Shown here: in pieces, positions 1 to 5,411 of the stretch
Layout: each line of letters begins with the position of its first letter
Numbering within the stretch: the first letter of the stretch is position 1
Assembly (NCBI GenBank): GCA_051888795.1
Contig: JBJFCD010000020.1
Span: 1-5,411, forward strand
From: MD308 sp051888795
Lineage (GTDB): Bacteria > Bacillota > Clostridia > Lachnospirales > Lachnospiraceae
Direction of reading: 5' to 3'
DNA length: 5,411 nucleotides
Translations under genes and position numbers: made by a program
The notes under the pieces: model-generated
What the model was told of the DNA's origin: nothing
Databases searched by the model: none
What the model saw: only the letters and a program-made list of their open reading frames with translations

Positions 1-545
1 TCTGCAAGAAGTGATTCTGAAACTGCCCAGCCTATCTTTCCGTTATTAACAGTCCACGTGTATTTACCGCCGCTTGATGTTGTCCATGAATAATAGCTTT
101 TATTACTTAGTACCAGAGAATTATTTACAGCACAAATATCTGACAGGGTACTTGTATTGATTTTCGGTACTGCATAATTAGGCACTACCTGTCTGCTCCC
201 GTTATAGTCAAAGGAAATAACCCCATACTCCTTAAAATCAGAATTATATCCGCAGGAAACATTCTCTCCAAAATTGATTGCATCCAGAATAGCACTTGAA
301 TTATTATAGTTTGCAAAATAATAAGCCAATTCACTTGTGGAAATATTCGCACTTTTGTCTATCAGTGCAGCTATGGATTCCTTTGAAAAGCTCCGGGCAG
401 TATCAGAAATACTTAAACTGTCCTGCTTTTTATTATTTCCTGCTCCAAGCAATATCTGTATTGCTTTTTGGTGCATTCCTGCCTCTGCCTGCTTTGAATA
501 TGTCAATAGCTGTTTTACTGTATTTACATCTGTTACTGTCTTCAT
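1..545 (-). CDS. Hypothetical protein, 3' end cut off by window edge
   Basis: The frame runs open from an ATG at 545-543 to the left edge, giving 181 complete codons and no stop, so only the N-terminal part is seen. It begins MKTVTDVNTVKQLLTYSK. The start is backed by GGAGAG (552-557 on the complementary strand), seven bases before the ATG. Residues 1 to about 45 look helical and polar and contain LSISDTARSFS, close to ISISDEGKEYY in the gene upstream. After about residue 80 the sequence becomes rich in Asn, Ser, Tyr and Gly, with a Trp-containing stretch (YYSWTTSSGGKYTW) suggesting beta structure. I see no Sec signal peptide, lipobox or membrane helix. It is the fourth gene of the operon, 56 bases after the preceding stop. 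I do not recognise the family. That it is a real gene is fairly sure; its function is unknown. Confidence 0.8.
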   Translation of the reverse strand, partial: MKTVTDVNTVKQLLTYSKQAEAGMHQKAIQILLGAGNNKKQDSLSISDTARSFSKESIAALIDKSANISTSELAYYFANYNNSSAILDAINFGENVSCGYNSDFKEYGVISFDYNGSRQVVPNYAVPKINTSTLSDICAVNNSLVLSNKSYYSWTTSSGGKYTWTVNNGKIGWAVSESLLA

Positions 546-601
546 AATCACTCTCCAAAAAATTTCGGTAAATCAGGTACAACATACATTGCTGCTTTTA
601 C

Positions 602-1384
602 CTATGAAATTTTAACACTGATCAATAACTGCGATAAGTTATCTGCATCAGAATGAAACATTGCGTATTTCTCCTTAAACGAGAAGATTGCATCATACAT
701 CTTCTCGCTTAAGTTTTCAGGAATTTCGTCCGTTCCTCTTGACTTTTGTTCTTCAAGATAGGTTGCTGCTAAAGCTGATCTTGAAGTTATCTTTGAGATT
801 TTCTCCATTTCCTCTCCAATAATCTCACGAGCGTGTTGGTTCGTTTTCTCCATTGTCACAAAATTATCTACTGTTTTCTTATACGCAACATCTAAAGCAT
901 CTAACTCCTCATCCTTTGTGAGTTTATGCGTTCCTCTTTCATCTGCTACATATATTTCCCGGGTTCCATTTTCATAGCCCTGCACAATTTCATCATACAG
1001 CTCTGCATACGCATTAACATAGCCATTTGCCTTGTCAATAATGCTTAAGGTGCTTCTTCCGGTATCAGCATTTTTGTTCTGCTGTGCTGCTCGCTTTTGA
1101 ATTTCATAACCGTAATCAATCATACTGATTTTCTCATTTTTTAACTGTTCTCTCCGCTGAAGCACAGTATCATAAGTTTCCTGCCCGTTCTGTTGTATAC
1201 TGTTGCGGTAATACTCCTTTCCTTCATCAGAAATAGAAATTTTTACAGGCTGTTCTTCCATATGTTTTAAATCTGCAAGTTCATTCCCTTTCCGATTTTT
1301 AGAATAAATATCATTTTTCTGTGCCGCATATGAGTTTTTATACACATTATTATGATAACTGTTTCCTATTTCTGTAATTGCCAT
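602..1384 (-). CDS. Hypothetical helical protein of FlxA/FliD-like operon
   Basis: This 260-residue protein starts MAITEIGNSYHNNVYKNSYA and ends in TAG. A purine-rich AAGGAAGAGGA (1392-1402) sits eight bases before the ATG, and the gene begins 25 bases after the stop of its upstream neighbour, so co-transcription is likely. No signal peptide, membrane segment, metal site or catalytic motif is visible. Residues 48-60 carry VKISISDEGKEYY, a short motif also seen in the next gene. Most of the rest is predicted by eye to be alpha-helical and charged, with a conserved-looking central block around 110-180 (STLSIIDKANGYVNAYAELY onward) and a helical tail. The polar N-terminus without hydrophobic core is like those of flagellar axial or FlgM-type proteins, but that is only an impression. 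I believe related hypothetical proteins occur in Lachnospiraceae, possibly under a DUF name (DUF6033 comes to mind, unverified). Function unknown. Confidence 0.85.
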   Translation of the reverse strand: MAITEIGNSYHNNVYKNSYAAQKNDIYSKNRKGNELADLKHMEEQPVKISISDEGKEYYRNSIQQNGQETYDTVLQRREQLKNEKISMIDYGYEIQKRAAQQNKNADTGRSTLSIIDKANGYVNAYAELYDEIVQGYENGTREIYVADERGTHKLTKDEELDALDVAYKKTVDNFVTMEKTNQHAREIIGEEMEKISKITSRSALAATYLEEQKSRGTDEIPENLSEKMYDAIFSFKEKYAMFHSDADNLSQLLISVKIS

Positions 1385-1409
1385 AATGTCATCCTCTTCC
1401 TTCTCCTCT

Positions 1410-2216
1410 TTATTTTTCAGTGGTTTTTGAAGATGTGTCTGAACTCTTGTCTTTATCTCCTACCCTTTCATCCACTGTGCTGGGAACCAGCTTTGAAAGG
1501 GTGTTCGAATAACTACCACTGCTTGTATATGTTACTGCCTTAGACCTTGACGTAGCATTTCCAATACTTGTTGCTTTCTGCGATATTTTGCTTGCATAGG
1601 AATTGTAGCCTGTAAAAACAGATTTCAGTGAACTAATATCTGATTTCTTTAGAGCATCTTCATCTAATTCCAGCTTATTGCCTTTTCCTATGGTAATACC
1701 AATTTTTGCAAGGATATTACTGCTTTTATCCGTCATGCCTGTCATCCATGCAGCATTCCTAAGCACATCTTTGGTATTGGATTCCCCGGCTTCCTTGACT
1801 ACATCGTTGTAATCCTCAATAAAAGATTTTACCGCTTTTGTGATTGCCTCCCAGTCATAATCTTCTACCTCTGTTTCCTCGCCTGTTTCTTCATCTTTCT
1901 TCTTGATTTTCTTCTTTTCCCACAGAGAGCTAGCATTCAGAGCATCTGCGGATTTTTTTAAGGAATCCGCACTGGTCTTCATCAGAGTTAATTTCTGTGA
2001 GGTATCTCCCGTTCCTGCTGTTTTTTCCGCATCCTGCTTTGCATAATAGGCTTTTAACAGTTTCCCATAACTTCCATTTTTTATAGATGCGTAATCTGAT
2101 AATATGTTTGTACTACCTAATGAGGACGAATTTGAAGTTCCTCCAAACAATGCTGAGTAATCTACGTTACTGTTGTATTTATTTGTATAATCACTAAAAC
2201 TATTTATTTCTGACAT
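1410..2216 (-). CDS. FliD C-terminal-like protein, function unknown
   Basis: The protein is 268 residues when started at MSEINSFSDY. A longer frame opens at 2249, but only the inner ATG (2216-2214) has a ribosome binding site, AAGGAGG at 2225-2231, eight bases upstream; the outer ATG has none. Residues 20-65 are Ser/Gly/Asn-rich and end in DYASIKNGSYGKLLKAYYAK. Residues 75-95 form a polar helix, and 101-121 are a Lys/Glu-rich linker. Residues 124-202 resemble the C-terminal domain of the flagellar cap protein FliD: VKSFIEDYNDVV, then LRNAAWMTGMTDKSSNILAKIGIT, then KLELDEDALKK and a final VFTG, in the order known from FliD. Full FliD is usually well over 400 residues, and the N-terminal FliD domain and the end coiled coil are not evident, so I would not call it fliD. 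The tail is a disordered Ser/Thr/Lys/Asp run. It follows the FlxA-like gene by 57 bases in the same operon. Confidence 0.85.
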   Translation of the reverse strand: MSEINSFSDYTNKYNSNVDYSALFGGTSNSSSLGSTNILSDYASIKNGSYGKLLKAYYAKQDAEKTAGTGDTSQKLTLMKTSADSLKKSADALNASSLWEKKKIKKKDEETGEETEVEDYDWEAITKAVKSFIEDYNDVVKEAGESNTKDVLRNAAWMTGMTDKSSNILAKIGITIGKGNKLELDEDALKKSDISSLKSVFTGYNSYASKISQKATSIGNATSRSKAVTYTSSGSYSNTLSKLVPSTVDERVGDKDKSSDTSSKTTEK

Positions 2217-2231
2217 TTCATCAACCTCCTT
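2217..2231 (-). promoter_or_regulatory. Ribosome binding site deciding start of FliD-like gene
   Basis: AAGGAGG at 2231-2225 with an eight-base spacer precedes the ATG at 2216. The in-frame ATG at 2249 lies upstream of this site and has no such sequence before it, so the first 11 codons of the longer frame are probably untranslated. Confidence 0.85.
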
Positions 2232-2273
2232 GTCCTTATCAGCATCCATGCAAGATTTTTTTCATTAACAAAC

Positions 2274-3095
2274 CTACAGTTTCACATCAACATTATGTCC
2301 AACAGGTTCTGAAGTACTAATGTTTACACCATCTGGTATTGCATCCATCGTTTCCTCTGAAACTGAATCATTCGTATCAACTGTAATATCCTGATTTTCT
2401 CCAGTTGCTTCTGATTTTTTATCTTCATCAATCTTGTCATCTGCATTCTTCTTTTTAGACTTATCTTTATCCTCAGTCTTTGAAACCTTCTGATCTGCCT
2501 TTGCAGCTTCTTCCATCTTCTTATTTGCATCTGCAAGTGTGGATACCTGTGCCGCTGTTGCCGCCTGAGCCTTTGCCTGTAAATCAGCCAGTTCTTCCTC
2601 TTTCTTTTCTGTACTTGCTCCTCTACCTTTATCCATCTTAATTTCAGATTCCAACACACCTGCTTTGCCTTCCATTTGTGTTGCCATACTACCCTGTACC
2701 TTTGCCTGTTTCATAGAGGAATCTGCGGAAATCATCGCCTGCATACTTGCCTGTGACAGACCTGCACTCTGATTTCCTGATTTCGGAGCAGTCTTTCTGC
2801 TGTCTCCAAGCATATCATCCATAGATGTTTTTTTCGCCTGCTGCTCTTTTCTCTGCTCCATCTGATGCTGTCGTAACTGCTGATTCAGATTATTGATTTC
2901 CTGCTGTATTTCCTGTCTTTTCTTCATCTTATCTTCAATAGAAAGTTCCTCATTAGAAGATAATTCCTGCAACTTTTTCTGTGCATTTGCTATCTGATTC
3001 TGAATATTTTTGCTGACAGAATCCAGCTGGGTAATTCTTCCTGAACTTCCTGCCTGCATACCATTATTTGCTCCACTAATACCATTTACTGTCAT
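2274..3095 (-). CDS. FlxA-like coiled-coil protein
   Basis: This 273-residue protein is the first gene of the left operon. Its ATG is seven bases after a near-perfect AAGGAGGA at 3103-3110. Residues 1-22 are Gly/Asn/Ser-rich (MTVNGISGANNG). Residues about 24-88 are a Gln/Glu/Lys-rich coiled coil with the pattern of the FlxA family (SVSKNIQNQIANAQKKLQEL, then EDKMKKRQEIQQEINNLNQQL). Residues 114-200 are Ala/Met/Gln-rich helix, including ASMQAMISADSSMKQAKVQG and a DKGRGASTEKKEEEL stretch. Residues 200-235 are a Lys/Asp/Glu low-complexity run, followed by an acidic tail. No signal peptide or membrane segment is seen. FlxA in E. coli belongs to the sigma-28 flagellar regulon, but its molecular role is poorly defined. 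By inference this could be a structural or export-accessory protein. The family call is fairly sure; the role is open. Confidence 0.88.
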   Translation of the reverse strand: MTVNGISGANNGMQAGSSGRITQLDSVSKNIQNQIANAQKKLQELSSNEELSIEDKMKKRQEIQQEINNLNQQLRQHQMEQRKEQQAKKTSMDDMLGDSRKTAPKSGNQSAGLSQASMQAMISADSSMKQAKVQGSMATQMEGKAGVLESEIKMDKGRGASTEKKEEELADLQAKAQAATAAQVSTLADANKKMEEAAKADQKVSKTEDKDKSKKKNADDKIDEDKKSEATGENQDITVDTNDSVSEETMDAIPDGVNISTSEPVGHNVDVKL

Positions 3096-3110
3096 CGTTT
3101 TGTCCTCCTT
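3096..3110 (-). promoter_or_regulatory. Strong ribosome binding site of FlxA-like gene
   Basis: AAGGAGGA at 3103-3110 on the minus strand, with a seven-base spacer, matches the anti-Shine-Dalgarno consensus almost fully. It fixes the start of the first operon gene at 3095 and predicts efficient translation. Confidence 0.85.
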
Positions 3111-3162
3111 GATAAAGAATTTGAAATCCGTTTCTTATAAATTTGCATTACACGACTTCTTA

Positions 3163-3191
3163 TTTATTCTTTCGGCATCTTCACATTTGAA
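3163..3191 (-). promoter_or_regulatory. Candidate weak promoter of FlxA-like operon
   Basis: Reading the minus strand, TTCAAA (3191-3186) and AATAAA (3168-3163) each match four of six bases of the -35 and -10 consensus and are 17 bp apart. Poor hexamers next to a tandem activator-type site fit a promoter that depends on activation. The near edge of the direct-repeat pair lies 11 bp upstream of the -35, about one helical turn. The predicted transcript would start near 3156 and have a leader of about 60 bases. A second -10-like TATAAG at 3139-3134 has no acceptable -35. The exact promoter is a guess; that one lies in this gap is likely, because a terminator sits just upstream. Confidence 0.4.
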
Positions 3192-3202
3192 AAAAAGTAA
3201 GA

Positions 3203-3232
3203 TGTTGTGAACCGACCTTTTTTTGTTGTGAA
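3203..3232 (-). promoter_or_regulatory. Predicted LytTR operator (9-12-9 direct repeat)
   Basis: On the minus strand TTCACAACA occurs twice without mismatch, at 3232-3224 and 3211-3203, with 12 bp between and a start-to-start period of 21 bp, or two helical turns. LytTR regulators such as AgrA, VirR and ComE are known to bind two roughly 9-bp direct repeats about 12-13 bp apart upstream of target promoters. The second copy in context (GGTTCACAAC) partly resembles the published GTT-centred LytTR consensus and the VirR-box pattern; the first has GC in place of GG. The site lies upstream of the FlxA-like operon and immediately downstream of the LytTR regulator/kinase unit, so the neighbouring regulator is the natural candidate ligand. 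Layout is seen; the binding is inferred. Confidence 0.65.
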
Positions 3233-3259
3233 GCAGCATATTTTCATCTATATTCGCAC

Positions 3260-3309
3260 AAAAAAAGCACTAAATATCTTAGTTTCAAAATTCAAGATAC
3301 TTAATGCTT
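3260..3309 (-). terminator. Rho-independent terminator of kinase/regulator unit
   Basis: In the minus-strand transcript, AAGCAUUAAGUAUCUU (3309-3294) pairs over all 16 positions with AAGAUAUUUAGUGCUU (3280-3265), including two G-U pairs, around a 13-base loop. A run of U follows directly (A run 3260-3266 on the plus strand). It begins seven bases after the kinase stop codon. No U tract follows the hairpin in the opposite direction, so it acts for the minus strand only. It separates the regulatory pair from the left operon. Confidence 0.93.
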
Positions 3310-3316
3310 CTTGTCT

Positions 3317-4687
3317 CTATTCCACCTGTAACATAATACTTAAAATTACTTCCTTATCCACCTGCTCCAAAGATATATCTCCCATATACATTTTGGCAAC
3401 CCGGCGAATATTATTCAGACCGATACCATGTCCTTTACCTGACTTTGTTGTTTCTGGCAGATCGCTGTCACTATAGTTTAACTCCCCCTGATAGCTGTTC
3501 TTTATGGTTATCATAAAAATACTGTTTTTCCGAAAAGAAGAAATGCTGATATACGGATCATCTCCACTTACATTTTCCATGCAGTTATTCAGTGCATTAT
3601 TCATGATCACACTCATGTCAAACGCATTCAACTTCGTATTCTCCGGATAATAAAAATCGAATGTAAACCGAATCCGTTTTTCTTCTGCTTCTCTCATTTT
3701 TTCCATTAAAATCACATCAATTACCGGACTTCCTGTCTTTATTTCTGGAGATACATCATTCCACTCCTTTTGCAAATGCTCCATATATTCTGCAGCATCA
3801 TCCATATTATTATGTGCCACAAGATGTTCCAGTATCTGTATATGATTTCCCATATCATGGCGCAAGGAGCGGATATCCTGATACAACTTTTCTACTTCCC
3901 CTATATGTTTTTCCATATCACTGACCTGATTTAACACAAGCTCCTGTTCAAACTGTTCCTCCTGTGCCACCTTCCAATTTTGAAACATCACAATCATAAC
4001 AAGAATTGCAATGATAGAGATAAGATAATGCAAAAAGCTCAAAGCACCATAAAATCCATAGGTGTCAATCAAATTCTTCCCTGTATCCTTTTCATATATG
4101 TTCAAATAGTATTGTAAAATTCCATACCCGGTAACCCCTACAAGAGAAGGTATCATTAACATAACCATCTCTTTGATACTCATTTCGTCTTTTTTATACA
4201 CAAATGCTTTATTAATCAGCCATACCCCACCTGCTATAAAAACAAAGCAGAAAATTAGATTTAAAATTCTGGTTCCTGCATATAGTCCGTATTGAAGCCA
4301 TTCCCTGCTTGCAATCGTATTTTGAAAGACGAAAGCCTTCGTAATAAGGTCATCCAGTCTGGCTGCCATTGCAACCGCCAGCCAGCGAATGGAAAAGAAG
4401 GTGACAGCAAGAAATATTTTCTGGTATATGTTCCTTCTATCTTCTGCATACATCACAATAAATGCTCCCATAATACCCAACAAATATGCAGAAAAATTGT
4501 CTATCTGTGGTGGAACAATGTATAAAACAAGCATTACCGTAATGTAAACATTACTTACTGCAATGGCTTCTTTTTTCTTTTTCATATATGGACGAACGAA
4601 AATACCAAAACATATTCCTGTAATAATCAGAACTGCAATAACAGAAACATTCGATGTAATCATCCAGCATTTTTCTACCAAACTCAT
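3317..4687 (-). CDS. GHKL (AgrC-like, HPK10) sensor histidine kinase
   Basis: A 456-residue membrane histidine kinase. The N-terminal half (about 1-236) has six or seven hydrophobic segments, near 13-33, 44-60, 66-80, 88-108, 139-158, 171-195 and 212-236, as in the peptide-sensing AgrC/VirS group. A helical linker (238-272) leads to SLRHDMGNHIQIL, with His277 the likely phosphorylated residue and the RHDxxNH form of the HPK10 family. The N-box is NNALNNCMEN (363-372), and the G-box is GKGHGIGLNNI (417-427), so the ATP-binding domain looks intact. It should autophosphorylate and pass phosphate to the LytTR regulator encoded just upstream. Its ATG overlaps that gene's TGA (ATGA), implying translational coupling. 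The ligand is unknown: no agrB/agrD-like gene is in the window. The last codon lies just ahead of a strong terminator. Family assignment is firm; naming it agrC would be unjustified. Confidence 0.95.
   Translation of the reverse strand: MSLVEKCWMITSNVSVIAVLIITGICFGIFVRPYMKKKKEAIAVSNVYITVMLVLYIVPPQIDNFSAYLLGIMGAFIVMYAEDRRNIYQKIFLAVTFFSIRWLAVAMAARLDDLITKAFVFQNTIASREWLQYGLYAGTRILNLIFCFVFIAGGVWLINKAFVYKKDEMSIKEMVMLMIPSLVGVTGYGILQYYLNIYEKDTGKNLIDTYGFYGALSFLHYLISIIAILVMIVMFQNWKVAQEEQFEQELVLNQVSDMEKHIGEVEKLYQDIRSLRHDMGNHIQILEHLVAHNNMDDAAEYMEHLQKEWNDVSPEIKTGSPVIDVILMEKMREAEEKRIRFTFDFYYPENTKLNAFDMSVIMNNALNNCMENVSGDDPYISISSFRKNSIFMITIKNSYQGELNYSDSDLPETTKSGKGHGIGLNNIRRVAKMYMGDISLEQVDKEVILSIMLQVE
4684..4687 (-). 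other. ATGA start/stop overlap coupling regulator to kinase
   Basis: The regulator's TGA (4686-4684) and the kinase's ATG (4687-4685) share bases. A purine-rich AGGAAGCAGG lies within the end of the regulator gene. This is a standard arrangement for translational coupling and helps keep the two partners in step. Confidence 0.85.
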
Positions 4688-5397
4688 CCTATCCTGCTTC
4701 CTTTCCTCTGATTATATTTTAAGTATTGCTTTACAAACTCAGGATAATTCTGTTTGGCTATCATTGCAGTTCCGTTTTGTAAAGTTACACAATTTGCATC
4801 ATATTTTACAACATATTTAAAATGGACAAGATATGCTCTATGTGTCCGAAAGAAATCCGCTCCTGCCATATCACTTAAATCCTGTAATTTTCCATAATAT
4901 TCAATATCAGCATTTCGTGTGTGAATAATAACCTTTCTATTGAATACCTCAGCATACACAATATCACGCAAAAAAACTTTTATATGACTTCCTGCCGACT
5001 GTATCATCATATATTTATCGTCATCTTCGTTTGAAGAATTTTCTCTAATCGTTTTAATTGCTCTTTTCACAACTTCCTCGAATTTATCATCTGAAAAAGG
5101 CTTAACCAGATAATGGAATGCTCCAACATCAAATGCCTGAAAGACATACTCCTCCACCGCTGTAACAAAAATCAGAATCATGTCCTTATTATTCTGGCGA
5201 ACAATTCTTGCAGTTTCCATTCCGTCCTTTCCCGGCATCTGAATATCCAGGAAAAGAATATCTGGCTTAAATCCACTTGAAATCAAGTCATCACCTGATA
5301 AATATTTTTCTACAACCGCATCCGGTAATAACTTTTTTACTTTTTCTTCTAATATCTGCCCCATGGATTTTTCATCATCACAGATAGCAATTCGCAT
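4684..5397 (-). CDS. LytTR-family response regulator (AgrA-like)
   Basis: A 237-residue two-domain regulator of usual length. The receiver domain (about 1-118) has the acidic pair Asp7-Asp8, phosphoacceptor Asp51 in FLDIQMPGKDG, Thr79 in FVTA, and Lys99 in YLVKPF. The C-terminal LytTR DNA-binding domain (about 129-230) shows IVYAEVFNRKVIIHT and the hallmark FFRTHRAYLV (182-191), whose Arg/His residues contact DNA in AgrA. AAGGAAG at 5405-5411, seven bases before the ATG, supports the start. The promoter lies beyond the right edge. The stop overlaps the kinase start by four bases. When phosphorylated by the partner kinase it probably binds tandem 9-bp direct repeats; a matching pair occurs at 3203-3232, ahead of the next operon. 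AgrA/VirR-like by architecture; the specific orthologue cannot be named. Confidence 0.96.
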   Translation of the reverse strand: MRIAICDDEKSMGQILEEKVKKLLPDAVVEKYLSGDDLISSGFKPDILFLDIQMPGKDGMETARIVRQNNKDMILIFVTAVEEYVFQAFDVGAFHYLVKPFSDDKFEEVVKRAIKTIRENSSNEDDDKYMMIQSAGSHIKVFLRDIVYAEVFNRKVIIHTRNADIEYYGKLQDLSDMAGADFFRTHRAYLVHFKYVVKYDANCVTLQNGTAMIAKQNYPEFVKQYLKYNQRKGSRIG

Positions 5398-5411
5398 AGT
5401 ATCACTTCCTT

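Noticed and set aside
557..602. Hairpin GGTAAA/TTTACC followed by a U run between the third and fourth operon genes
   Set aside because: Only six pairs with a loop of about 24 bases and an AT-rich stem; too weak to call a terminator or attenuator.
2217..2249. N-terminal extension MDADKDKEVDE of the FliD-like protein
   Set aside because: The strong AAGGAGG lies inside this stretch and serves the downstream ATG; no ribosome binding site precedes the outer ATG.
2324..2659. Arg/Gln-rich 111-codon frame on the minus strand
   Set aside because: Shadow of the FlxA-like gene in another frame; its composition is an artefact of the Lys/Ala/Glu-rich true frame.
3169..3195. Sigma-28 (flagellar) promoter suggested by GCCGAA at 3176-3171 on the minus strand
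   Set aside because: The expected TAAA about 15 bp upstream is absent (TTTT there) and the -10 matches only partly. It would fit the flagellar theme but is not supported.
3164..3247. A 27-codon frame on the minus strand starting MKICCFTTKKGR, possible signal peptide gene
   Set aside because: No ribosome binding site, it starts directly after the terminator and upstream of the proposed promoter, and its internal repeat is simply the DNA direct repeat read as protein. A 34-codon frame at 3135-3239 was rejected for the same reasons.
1..5411. Mobile elements, CRISPR arrays, tRNA or rRNA genes
   Set aside because: None seen: no transposase or integrase-like protein, no regularly spaced repeats beyond the single pair at 3203-3232, and no RNA gene-like cloverleaf noticed.

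Overview
The window reads as low-GC Firmicutes DNA, most likely from a gut-type Clostridia/Lachnospiraceae species. The evidence is AT-rich composition, strong AGGAGG-type ribosome binding sites, an AgrC/AgrA-style two-component pair, and a set of FlxA/FliD-flavoured proteins of a kind I associate with that family. The assignment is by style, not by a database match. All six genes lie on the minus strand, so transcription runs from the right edge to the left.

Right half (5397 to 3317): a LytTR-family response regulator is followed by a GHKL (HPK10/AgrC-like) membrane histidine kinase. Their ATG and TGA overlap by four bases, so they form a translationally coupled pair. The unit closes with a strong rho-independent terminator at 3260-3309. 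No agrB or agrD-like peptide gene is visible; if one exists it is outside the window.

Middle (3096-3316): a 221-base intergenic region holds the terminator, then a pair of perfect 9-bp direct repeats with a 12-bp gap (21-bp period), which is the layout of LytTR binding sites. A weak candidate promoter and a strong ribosome binding site follow. The simplest reading is that the regulator encoded next door activates the operon that starts here.

Left half (3095 to 1): four closely spaced genes form a probable operon. They are a FlxA-like coiled-coil protein, a protein with a segment resembling the C-terminal part of the flagellar cap protein FliD, a helical hypothetical protein, and a fourth gene cut off by the left edge. 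None has a Sec signal peptide or membrane segment. The last two share a short S-I-S-D motif near their N-termini. The operon is suggestive of a LytTR-controlled module of flagellum-related or type III-export-like proteins away from obvious flagellar structural genes, but its function is not known to me.
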